A DNA stretch of 16,193 nt from Actinomycetota bacterium. Its GTDB lineage: Bacteria > Actinomycetota > Actinomycetes > S36-B12 > UBA5976. This document shows positions 7,113 through 13,824 of the stretch, piece after piece; positions within the stretch are counted from its first letter, which is position 1; each line of letters begins with the position of its first letter. Made by a program: the position numbers and the translations under genes. The DNA lies in NCBI GenBank assembly GCA_017853815.1, contig JAFMIT010000026.1, forward strand, positions 1 to 16,193. Direction: 5' to 3'. The notes under the pieces are model-generated. The model saw nothing but the letters and a program-made list of their open reading frames with translations, searched no databases and was not told where the DNA came from.

Positions 7113-7116
7113 CGTC

Positions 7117-7698
7117 ATCAGCGTCGAACCCCGCATCAACGATCGAATTCGAGTTTCCGAAGTTCGACTCATTGGAGCAGAAGGCGAACAGGTAGGCATC
7201 GTCAGCATTGACGTCGCACTACAAATGGCCGCCGATGCAGACCTAGATCTAGTCGAAGTCGCACCCGAATCACGTCCACCAGTTTGCAAACTGATGGATT
7301 TCGGAAAGTTCAAGTACGAAGCGGCCCAGAAGGCACGTGAAGCACGAAAGAACCAGACGAACACCGTGGTGAAGGAAATGAAGCTTCGCCCCAAGATTGA
7401 TGCGCACGACTATGAGACGAAGAAATCGCACATTGAGCGGTTCCTCAAGGCAGGCGACAAAGTGAAGGTCACGATTATGTTCCGTGGCCGCGAGCAGAGC
7501 CGTCCTGAATTGGGATTCCGTCTGTTGCAGAAGCTCGCTGAAGACATCGCCGAAATCGGTTTTGTCGAGGCGGCACCGCTTCAAGACGGCCGCAATATGG
7601 TGATGGTGATTGGCCCGAACCGTAAGAAGTCGGACGTCAAGCGCCAGCAGGCAGCCGAAACGCCTTCGGCCGCCGCTCCTGACGAGGCCACCGCCTAA
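7117..7698 (+). CDS. infC: Translation initiation factor IF-3, ATC start
   Basis: IF3 binds the 30S subunit, prevents premature 50S joining and checks start codon and initiator tRNA. The 193-residue product has the IF3 N-domain with EPRINDRIRVSEVRLIG, DLDLVEVAPESRPPVCKLMD and FGKFKYE, a lysine/arginine-rich linker, and the C-domain with KEMKLRPKIDAHDYETK, VKVTIMFRGREQSRPELG and a short Ala/Pro-rich tail. The start is assigned to ATC 7117 because it follows AAGGAGG by 4 nt and gives the IF3 N-terminus seen in actinobacteria (ISVEPRIND). An open-frame extension to 7045 would have to begin in the attenuator hairpin. A rare start codon on infC is known from E. coli (AUU), where IF3 represses its own translation, and the same logic is inferred here. 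Confidence 0.93.
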   Translation: MSVEPRINDRIRVSEVRLIGAEGEQVGIVSIDVALQMAADADLDLVEVAPESRPPVCKLMDFGKFKYEAAQKAREARKNQTNTVVKEMKLRPKIDAHDYETKKSHIERFLKAGDKVKVTIMFRGREQSRPELGFRLLQKLAEDIAEIGFVEAAPLQDGRNMVMVIGPNRKKSDVKRQQAAETPSAAAPDEATA

Positions 7699-7742
7699 CT
7701 GCTCAACCCCGAAGACCCCGACCCAAACAAAGGACGGAAACA

Positions 7743-7940
7743 ATGCCGAAAAGCAAGACGCACTCCGGTGCAAAGAAGCGTTTCAAGGTGACTGGCACTG
7801 GCAAGATCACTCACGAGCGCACCAACAAGCGTCACTTGTTGGAAGTCAAGCCATCTCGCCGTACCCGTCGTCTTGACGGCACTGCCGAATTGGCTCCAGG
7901 CGACACCAAGACCGCCAAGCGTTTGCTCGGTCTCCGTTAA
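7743..7940 (+). CDS. rpmI: 50S ribosomal protein L35
   Basis: The 65-residue, strongly basic protein starts MPKSKTHSGAKKRFKVTGTGK and has the family segment ERTNKRHLLEVKPSRRTRRL. L35 is a small component of the large ribosomal subunit. The length and start are normal. The ATG at 7743 is preceded by AAAGGA (7729-7734). It sits between infC and rplT in the universal infC-rpmI-rplT order and is expected to be co-transcribed and under the same leader control. Confidence 0.97.
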   Translation: MPKSKTHSGAKKRFKVTGTGKITHERTNKRHLLEVKPSRRTRRLDGTAELAPGDTKTAKRLLGLR

Positions 7941-7974
7941 TACATCCCGATAGAACCCCACCAGGAGGAATCTC

Positions 7975-8349
7975 ATGGCGCGTGTAAAGCGGGCTGTAAA
8001 TGCCCAGAAGAAGCGTCGCGCAGTTCTCGAAGCTGCGTCCGGCTACCGTGGTCAGCGCTCACGCCTGTACCGCAAGGCCAAGGAGCAAGTAACCCATTCG
8101 TTGGTCTATGCATACGCAGACCGTCGCGCTCGCAAGGGCGAATTCCGTCAGCTCTGGATTCAGCGCATTAACGCTGCAGCCCGCGCAAACGGCATGACGT
8201 ACAACCGCTTCATTCAGGGCCTCAAGGCTGCTGACATCGAAGTCGATCGTCGCATGCTCGCGGAATTGGCAGTCAACGACGAGGTTGCGTTCGCAGCCCT
8301 TGTTGCTACCGCAAAGGCTTCTTTGCCTGCTGCAACTCCAGTTGCATAA
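7975..8349 (+). CDS. rplT: 50S ribosomal protein L20
   Basis: The 124-residue protein begins MARVKRAVNAQKKRRAVLE and shows the L20 signature SGYRGQRSRLYRKAKEQV, DRRARKGEFRQLWIQRINAA and NRFIQGLKAADIEVDRRMLAELA. L20 binds 23S rRNA early in 50S assembly and, in other bacteria, also represses its own operon through the mRNA leader. The start ATG follows AGGAGG (7963-7968) by 6 nt, the strongest ribosome-binding site in the operon. A short Ala-rich C-terminal tail extends past the conserved core. Confidence 0.97.
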   Translation: MARVKRAVNAQKKRRAVLEAASGYRGQRSRLYRKAKEQVTHSLVYAYADRRARKGEFRQLWIQRINAAARANGMTYNRFIQGLKAADIEVDRRMLAELAVNDEVAFAALVATAKASLPAATPVA

Positions 8350-8372
8350 CCAGAACTAGCGAATCGAGCCCC

Positions 8373-9158
8373 GTGCCATCGCCATCCTCGGACAAGTCCA
8401 CTCGACTTGGTCCGCACTCGGATGCGGTGAGCGGGGCTCGACTGCTTTTGCAATCAAAGAATCGTCGCCAGCGCCGAGAGTTTCTCGTCGAAGGACCGCA
8501 AGGCGTCGCGGCGGCACTTGAAGCGGGCTGGGTCAAATCACTTTATGCCGTTGACGAATTCGACGAGCTGGTTCGGTTTGCTCAACGTGAGCGCGTTCGG
8601 GTCTATCACGTCACCGATGCGGGACTGGCCGCGATCTCTGAGACTGTGACCCCACAAGGCGTCGTTGCAGTCTGTGCGATGCCGGACAACTCGCTTGAGG
8701 CAATTTTCGGTGGCACGGTTGTTGTTTGCGCGGGAATTTCTGATCCTGGCAATTTAGGAACCATCGTCCGCACCGCCGCTGCGGCTGGCGCTTCGGCCGT
8801 CATCACCACTTCCGGTTCAGCGGACTTCTTTAACGGCAAATGCATCCGCTCCACGGTGGGCACGTTCACGAAGATTCCTGTCGTCGGACCTTTCTCCGAT
8901 GCTGAGGTCATCAGCCATCTCAATTCTGTAAACCTGCCCATACTTGCCACCACAGGTAACACTGAACACGTTTTGGGCGATGAGTCAGTTCGAGCAATCA
9001 ATGCAGGCGATCATGCCTGGGCTATCGGCTCCGAAGCTCACGGTCTGTCGCCTGAATGGCTATCTGCCGCTCGAATCAAGGTGCGCATTCCCATGGCGAA
9101 TGGCGTTGAGTCGCTCAACGCAGCGACGGCAGCAGCTATCTGCCTCTTCACTCGCTAA
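8373..9158 (+). CDS. TrmH/SpoU family RNA 2'-O-methyltransferase
   Basis: The 261-residue protein has an N-terminal RNA-binding substrate domain (about 20-95, with RRQRREFLVEGPQGV) and a C-terminal SPOUT knot with the three SpoU motifs: DPGNLGTIVRTAAAAGA (motif 1), AIGSEAHGLSPEW (motif 2) and IPMANGVESLNAATAAA (motif 3). Such enzymes transfer a methyl group from SAM to a ribose 2'-OH in rRNA or tRNA. A SpoU gene between rplT and pheS is a common arrangement, and these are often annotated as 23S rRNA methyltransferases, but the target base cannot be read from sequence. The GTG start at 8373 has no clear ribosome-binding site. GTG 8427 is an in-frame alternative. Confidence 0.9.
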   Translation: MPSPSSDKSTRLGPHSDAVSGARLLLQSKNRRQRREFLVEGPQGVAAALEAGWVKSLYAVDEFDELVRFAQRERVRVYHVTDAGLAAISETVTPQGVVAVCAMPDNSLEAIFGGTVVVCAGISDPGNLGTIVRTAAAAGASAVITTSGSADFFNGKCIRSTVGTFTKIPVVGPFSDAEVISHLNSVNLPILATTGNTEHVLGDESVRAINAGDHAWAIGSEAHGLSPEWLSAARIKVRIPMANGVESLNAATAAAICLFTR

Positions 9159-9171
9159 CCTCGTCGACTCA

Positions 9172-9177
9172 TAGACT
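9172..9177 (+). promoter_or_regulatory. Possible pheS -10 box
   Basis: TAGACT fits TANNNT and would start a short leader near 9184. No convincing -35 is present (TTCACT at 9147-9152 is 19 nt away), so this is tentative. A small hairpin follows, CTCAC (9181-9185) with GTGAG (9192-9196), which would cover part of the ribosome-binding site. Confidence 0.3.
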
Positions 9178-9193
9178 CCGCTCACCTAAACGT

Positions 9194-9201
9194 GAGGAAG
9201 G
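9194..9201 (+). promoter_or_regulatory. pheS ribosome-binding site deciding start GTG 9207
   Basis: GAGGAAGG lies 5 nt before GTG 9207. The earlier in-frame GTG at 9192 overlaps this site and has no ribosome-binding site of its own. The later GTG is therefore the better start. Confidence 0.65.
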
Positions 9202-9206
9202 TCAGC

Positions 9207-10274
9207 GTGTCCGCGCCAAACAAAGACTTCGATCCAGTGGCAGTAACGCCGCTCTCGGCCGAGAGCGTTACCCAAGCCGTTGAAGAAGCGTTTGCGGCAT
9301 TTGCGGCTGCGGCTGATTTAGACGAACTCAAGGCTGCACGACTGGCACATGCTGGCGATCGCTCACCCATTGCTCTAGCAAATCGCGAAATCGGCGCACT
9401 GCCTCCAGCTGCTAAAGCTGATGCTGGCGCCCGCATTGGCAAGGCTCGTCAAGCCATCAACGACGCTCTCAAGCAGCGCGAATCTGAGTTGCTCGAAGAA
9501 CGTGAAGCTCGGATTCTTGCGGAGGAAAAGGTCGACGTTTCGTTAGGAGCGCAGACTCAACCTCAGGGTGCGCGGCATCCGCTCAGCTTGATTTCTGAAC
9601 GTGTGGCTGATGTCTTTGTCGCTATGGGTTGGGAAGTTGCCGAGGGTCCCGAGCTAGAGGCGGAGTGGTACAACTTCGATGCACTCAATATCCCTGCGAA
9701 CCATCCAGCCCGTTCGATGCAGGACACATTTTTCGTTGAACCTGCAGATGCACATCTAGTTCTTCGCACACACACCTCCCCGGTTCAAGCGCGAACAATG
9801 CTCACTCGGACGCCGCCAATATATGTCGCGGTACCAGGCAAGGTGTTTCGCACCGATGAACTTGATGCCACCCACACACCGGTGTTCCATCAGGTAGAGG
9901 GCTTGGCTATCGACAAGGGCCTGACGATGGCTCATCTTCGCGGAACTCTCGATCATTTCGCCCAGGCGATGTTTGGTCCTGATGCCAAGACCCGCTTGCG
10001 CCCGTCCTTCTTCCCGTTCACCGAACCGAGTGCTGAACTCGATTTGTGGTTCCCTCAGGCAAAAGGTGGCCCGCGCTGGATCGAGTGGGGTGGCTGCGGC
10101 ATGGTCAATCCCAAAGTGTTAACCGCATGCGGCATCGATCCGAATGTGTATTCAGGCTTTGCCTTCGGCATGGGTCTCGAGCGCACGCTGATGTTTCGCC
10201 ACACGATTACCGACATGCGCGATATGGTCGAAGGCGACATTCGCTTCTCTCGCCAATTCGGAATGGAGATCTGA
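9207..10274 (+). CDS. pheS: Phenylalanine--tRNA ligase alpha subunit
   Basis: PheS is the catalytic subunit of the (alpha-beta)2 enzyme that charges tRNA-Phe in the cytosol. The 355-residue product has an N-terminal coiled-coil tRNA-binding region (about 15-110, rich in Ala, Glu and Lys) and a class II synthetase core. The core includes HPLSLISERV, a FVEPADAHLVLRTHTSPVQ segment, motif 2 around FRTDELDATHTPVFHQVEG, the Phe-pocket stretch FFPFTEPSAELDLW, and motif 3 GFAFGMGLERTLMF. The start is placed at GTG 9207 on the strength of its ribosome-binding site, and GTG 9192 would add five residues. The stop overlaps the pheT start (TGATG), which should help equal synthesis of the two subunits. Confidence 0.95.
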   Translation: MSAPNKDFDPVAVTPLSAESVTQAVEEAFAAFAAAADLDELKAARLAHAGDRSPIALANREIGALPPAAKADAGARIGKARQAINDALKQRESELLEEREARILAEEKVDVSLGAQTQPQGARHPLSLISERVADVFVAMGWEVAEGPELEAEWYNFDALNIPANHPARSMQDTFFVEPADAHLVLRTHTSPVQARTMLTRTPPIYVAVPGKVFRTDELDATHTPVFHQVEGLAIDKGLTMAHLRGTLDHFAQAMFGPDAKTRLRPSFFPFTEPSAELDLWFPQAKGGPRWIEWGGCGMVNPKVLTACGIDPNVYSGFAFGMGLERTLMFRHTITDMRDMVEGDIRFSRQFGMEI

Positions 10275-12751
10275 TGCGAATTCCATTGTCGTGGCTGCGT
10301 GATCACGTTGACATTCCTGAAACCGTCACTGCTCAGGAGATTGCCGACCTTCTCACCAAAGTGGGCTTCGAAGAAGAAGAAGTTATCGAATTTGGTGAAG
10401 GTCTCGTGGGCCCAGTCGTGGTCGGTCGAGTACTTGAGTTCGTAGAAGAGCCACAAGCCAACGGAAAGACTATTCGCTGGTGTCAGGTAGAGGTTGCACC
10501 TGGCGTTGTTAATGGCATCGTCTGCGGTGCCCGCAATTTCTTTGTCGGTGACAAAGTTGTTGTCTCGCTTCCGGGCGCAGTTCTTCCTGGTGGTTTTGCG
10601 ATTGCTGCACGCAAAACGTACGGCCATGTCTCTGACGGCATGATCTGTAGTGCGCGTGAACTGCAATTCTCAGATGATCACGACGGCATTATTCGTTTGG
10701 CAGAACTTGGCTTGGATCCTGAACTTGGGACTGACGCCATCGAGTTGCTAGGGCTGCGCGATTGCGTAATTGACGCTTCGGTGCTGCCGGACCGCGGCTA
10801 CGCAATGTCGATGCGCGGTATCGCTCGTGAGCTTCACATCGCGACAGGTTGGGCGTGGCGTGACCCGGCAGACATTTCTGCGCCAGTCGCTGCTTCTCCC
10901 GCAGCGATTAACGGCCATATTGTTGATGAATCTGCTGCGCAGAGATTGGTTTTGCGCACACTTGAAGGCTTCAATCCGACTGCCGCATCACCGATCCAGA
11001 TGCAACGTCGTCTGTTCCTTGCTGGTATGCGTTCGATCTCGCTAGCGGTGGATGTCACCAACTATGTGATGATCGAGCTTGGCCAACCATTACATGCCTT
11101 TGACGCAGACAAACTTCAGGGCGACATCAAGGTACGTCGAGCTGGGGAGAGTGTCACTCTCACAACCCTTGATGACGTTGAGCGTGCTCTCGATGCTCGA
11201 GACATTGTCATCGCAGATGACTCGGGCGCTATCGCACTTGCTGGCACGATGGGTGGAGCTTCGACTGAGATCAGCGACTCAACCCGACGCATTGTTATCG
11301 AAGCGGCTTGCTTCTCTTTCGGCGATATAGCGCGCACTTCTCGCGCTCACAAACTGTCGTCAGAAGCGTCTCGTCGTTTCGAGCGCGGCATCGATATCAA
11401 CTTGGCTCACGTCGCAAGCGCACGCGCAGCGTCGCTGTTGAGTGAACTCGGGGGAGCCACTGAGATCGGCGCAATCGATATTGATCAGCGGCAGCCGTTG
11501 GTAACCATCACGATGCCTGCCGATTTTCCTGCCCGCTATGTCGGAGCGGATTACACCAACGATGAGGTTCTGGAAGCGCTGATCAACGTTGGGTGCATCG
11601 TCGAAGGCTCTGAAACGCTGAATGTGACAGTGCCTTCATGGCGAACTGATATCAGCCATCCAGCTGACTTGGCTGAAGAAGTAGCTCGGCTTTGCGGTTA
11701 TGACCGTATTCCGTCTGTTTTGCCACGAGCTTCTGCCGGCCTCGGTTTGACGCCTGAGCAGCGCTTGCGCCGCGCCATTTCGCGCAATATCGCAAGTGCT
11801 GGTCTTGTCGAAGTTCTGTCGTATCCGTTCATGGGCGCTGCCGACTTTGATGCACTCGGTTTAGATGCGGAGGATCCGCGCCGTGTCACACTGAAACTTG
11901 CCAATCCGATCTCGCTGGAACAACCGTCCATGCGAACCACGATTCTTGGACCGCTGCTGGGTACTTTCAAGCGCAATCTGGGACGAGGTCACGTCAATGT
12001 GGCAATTTTCGAAATCGGCATGGTGGTTTTGTCTGACGGCTCGTCGCCCGCTGCGGCGCAACTGTCGACCGAACATCGTCCTTCGGATACGGAGCTAGCT
12101 GAGTTGAACGCGGCTGTGCCAGTGCAGCCAACCTACGTCGGCGGTCTACTGGCAGGTGCAGTAGAGCTGGGAGCACCAGTGCTCTCCGAAGCGGATACCT
12201 GGGATTGGCAACGCACCTTGGCTCTGGTTGCCGGCGCGGCTGCAGAGGCCGGAGTCGCTGTCACTTTTGTTCCAGCCGAGCAGGCGCCATGGCACCCTGG
12301 CCGATGTGCTGCGGTAGCTGTGGGTGACTCCGTTGTGGGATTCGCGGGCGAACTTCATCCGCGAGTCATTGAGAACAACGGTCTTCCCGCACGGTCCTGC
12401 GCTTTTGAGTTCGATCTCACGGCGATTGCTGCCTTAGCTCACGGTCCCGTGGTCGCTACGCCGGTTCGCACTTTCCCACGTGCATCGATCGACCTGGCTT
12501 TCGTGCTCGCAGAGGAGACCTCAGCAGATGACGTCAAGGCAGAAATTGTCTCTGCAGCAGGCGATTTGCTGGAGAGCGTCGCGCTGTTCGACGTCTATCA
12601 AGGTGCTCAAGTGGAGGCGGGCCAAAAATCGCTGGCGTATGCGCTCGAGTTTCGGGCTGCTGACCGCACTTTGACGGATGCTGAAATCTTCGAGGTCCGT
12701 GATCGTGTGATTGCAGCGTGTGCGAACAAATTCGGGGCACGCCTGCGCTAG
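10274..12751 (+). CDS. pheT: Phenylalanine--tRNA ligase beta subunit
   Basis: PheT is the editing and tRNA-binding subunit. The 825-residue product has the normal bacterial domain order: N-terminus MRIPLSWLRDHVDI, an OB-fold tRNA-binding domain (about 40-150, with GIVCGARNFFVGD and GMICSARELQ), the B3/B4 editing domain (about 205-360, with VDVTNYVMIELGQPLHAFD), a B5 domain (about 400-470), a pseudo-catalytic class II core (about 480-690) and a C-terminal FDX-ACB anticodon-binding domain (about 730-825, starting FPRASIDLAF). The start is ATG 10274, overlapping the pheS stop. The reading frame stays open upstream to 10046, but that part lies inside pheS and is not real. The stop is 38 nt before argC. 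Confidence 0.96.
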   Translation: MRIPLSWLRDHVDIPETVTAQEIADLLTKVGFEEEEVIEFGEGLVGPVVVGRVLEFVEEPQANGKTIRWCQVEVAPGVVNGIVCGARNFFVGDKVVVSLPGAVLPGGFAIAARKTYGHVSDGMICSARELQFSDDHDGIIRLAELGLDPELGTDAIELLGLRDCVIDASVLPDRGYAMSMRGIARELHIATGWAWRDPADISAPVAASPAAINGHIVDESAAQRLVLRTLEGFNPTAASPIQMQRRLFLAGMRSISLAVDVTNYVMIELGQPLHAFDADKLQGDIKVRRAGESVTLTTLDDVERALDARDIVIADDSGAIALAGTMGGASTEISDSTRRIVIEAACFSFGDIARTSRAHKLSSEASRRFERGIDINLAHVASARAASLLSELGGATEIGAIDIDQRQPLVTITMPADFPARYVGADYTNDEVLEALINVGCIVEGSETLNVTVPSWRTDISHPADLAEEVARLCGYDRIPSVLPRASAGLGLTPEQRLRRAISRNIASAGLVEVLSYPFMGAADFDALGLDAEDPRRVTLKLANPISLEQPSMRTTILGPLLGTFKRNLGRGHVNVAIFEIGMVVLSDGSSPAAAQLSTEHRPSDTELAELNAAVPVQPTYVGGLLAGAVELGAPVLSEADTWDWQRTLALVAGAAAEAGVAVTFVPAEQAPWHPGRCAAVAVGDSVVGFAGELHPRVIENNGLPARSCAFEFDLTAIAALAHGPVVATPVRTFPRASIDLAFVLAEETSADDVKAEIVSAAGDLLESVALFDVYQGAQVEAGQKSLAYALEFRAADRTLTDAEIFEVRDRVIAACANKFGARLR

Positions 12752-12754
12752 GTT

Positions 12755-12790
12755 TATGCATACTATGCATCTCCATGTATAGTATGCATA
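12755..12790 (+). promoter_or_regulatory. Probable ArgR operator (ARG boxes) before argC
   Basis: Four ATGCAT-type units lie at 12756-12761, 12765-12770, 12775-12780 (ATGTAT) and 12784-12789, with starts 9, 10 and 9 bp apart. The outer pairs form 15-bp palindromes centred at 12763 (perfect) and 12782 (one mismatch). The inner pair matches the TGCAT-N4-ATGCA layout that I recall for actinobacterial ARG boxes. The two halves are also inverted copies of each other around CTCC (12771-12774). ArgR, with arginine as corepressor, is the expected ligand given the arg operon directly downstream. No argR gene lies in the window. Confidence 0.75.
12778..12783 (+). promoter_or_regulatory. Probable argC -10 box inside the operator (leaderless)
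   Basis: TATAGT fits TANNNT and is 6 nt before ATG 12790, so the message would begin at the start codon. No Shine-Dalgarno precedes argC. TACTAT at 12761-12766 is an alternative -10 that would give a leader of about 17 nt. No -35 is clear for either. Both lie within ArgR sites, so a bound repressor would block them. Confidence 0.5.
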
Positions 12791-13824
12791 TGTCTGTTTC
12801 TGTCGCAATTGCTGGCGCGTCTGGCTATGCAGGTGGCGAGCTTCTGCGCTTGCTTGAGTTTCATCCCGAATTCGATGTGCGCACCGTTGCCGCAAGTTCG
12901 AAGGCCGGAATCCCTATTCGGAGCGTCCACCCACATCTGTTCACCTGGCGCGATGAGATGTTCTCCGAAACCGACCCCACAGTGCTCGCGCAACACGATC
13001 TTGTTTTCCTCGCCCTGCCCCATGGTGCTAGCGCAGCTCTCGTAGCGGAGATGGGGGAGCAGGTTCGGATTGTTGATTTAGGAGCTGATTTCAGACTAAC
13101 GAGCGCTGAGAAATGGTCCAAGTACTACGGATCTCAACACCCGCACGCAGGCACCTGGGTTTATGGACTGCCAGAACTTGTCAATCGTTTGGCGATTGCA
13201 TCAGCGACGAGGGTCGCAAATCCCGGCTGTTACGCCACTGCTATTGCGCTCGCGGCCGCTCCAGCGGTCTCATCGAATCTTGTCGACGCTTCGGACTTGG
13301 TTGTCGTGGCAGCGTCAGGAACATCAGGTGCTGGCCGGGCGGCGTCAGAATCCTTGCTCGCGTCAGAGATCATGGGTTCGATGAGTTCCTATAAGACTGG
13401 TGGGGTGCATCAGCACACACCCGAAATTGAACAGACCTTGCAGGGGCTCGCATCAACGGATGTTCGGGTGTCGTTTACTCCGCTGCTGGCACCCATGTCG
13501 CGCGGGATTCATGCCACGGTCACAGCAAAACTCTCTTCAGCCGCAACTGAAGCCGCTGTTCGCGAGGCCTACTCGAAGAAGTTCGAAAACGAGCCGTTTG
13601 TGTCTTTGCTTCCAGCTGGTGAACAGCCGCGAACATCTAACATTCTCGGCACCAACATGGTGCAGATGCAAGTGATGGTAGACAGTCACACGAATCGTCT
13701 AGTGGTCACCGTCGTGATTGACAATCTCGTCAAAGGTGCTGCGGGGCAGGCAATTCAGAATGCCAATGCAATGTTTGGCCTCGATGAAAGCGCTGGCCTT
13801 GTGCAGATGGGAGTTGCACCATGA
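12790..13824 (+). CDS. argC: N-acetyl-gamma-glutamyl-phosphate reductase
   Basis: ArgC reduces N-acetylglutamyl phosphate to the semialdehyde with NADPH, the third step of arginine synthesis. The 344-residue product has the Rossmann loop AGASGYAGGELLRLLE (8-23), LALPHGASA, LGADFR and the active-site NPGCYATA with Cys147. It then has GTSGAGR, HQHTPEIEQ and the PMSRGI segment near the substrate pocket. The start chosen is ATG 12790, which gives the typical short lead before the Rossmann strand and fits the -10 spacing. In-frame ATGs at 12784 and 12775 lie within the operator, and the open frame back to 12718 lies inside pheT. It overlaps argJ by 4 nt (ATGA). Confidence 0.95.
   Translation: MSVSVAIAGASGYAGGELLRLLEFHPEFDVRTVAASSKAGIPIRSVHPHLFTWRDEMFSETDPTVLAQHDLVFLALPHGASAALVAEMGEQVRIVDLGADFRLTSAEKWSKYYGSQHPHAGTWVYGLPELVNRLAIASATRVANPGCYATAIALAAAPAVSSNLVDASDLVVVAASGTSGAGRAASESLLASEIMGSMSSYKTGGVHQHTPEIEQTLQGLASTDVRVSFTPLLAPMSRGIHATVTAKLSSAATEAAVREAYSKKFENEPFVSLLPAGEQPRTSNILGTNMVQMQVMVDSHTNRLVVTVVIDNLVKGAAGQAIQNANAMFGLDESAGLVQMGVAP

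Larger units (their letters stand above)
6913..7116 (+). promoter_or_regulatory. Structured infC leader
   Basis: The predicted untranslated leader holds four simple hairpins besides weaker pairings. Hairpin 1 pairs GCTATCCC (6920-6927) with GGGGTAGC (6935-6942), 8 bp with one G-U. Hairpin 2 pairs CTGCGA (7000-7005) with TCGCAG (7010-7015) around a CTCG loop. Hairpin 3 is the terminator-like stem at 7039-7062. Hairpin 4 pairs CTGGT (7089-7093) with ACCAG (7098-7102) just upstream of the infC Shine-Dalgarno. In other bacteria infC-rpmI-rplT leaders are autoregulated, by L20 or by IF3. Which mechanism applies here is unknown. No convincing leader peptide was found. Confidence 0.55.

Noticed and set aside
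7045..7116. Longer IF3 starting at TTG 7045
   Set aside because: That codon is the last base of the terminator's 5' arm plus its loop. The added 24 residues do not match IF3, and the Shine-Dalgarno points to 7117.
9159..9206. T-box or leader-peptide attenuator before pheS
   Set aside because: The gap is only 48 nt, with one 5-bp hairpin, no T-box sequence, no run of Phe codons and no terminator.
10046..10273. Upstream in-frame extension of pheT
   Set aside because: It lies wholly inside pheS in another frame. ATG 10274 gives the conserved MRIPLSWL start and a TGATG junction.
12718..12789. Upstream in-frame extension of argC, including ATGs at 12775 and 12784
   Set aside because: It runs into pheT and translates the operator palindromes (CILCISMYSMHM), unlike any ArgC N-terminus. 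ATG 12790 fits both the family and the -10 spacing.
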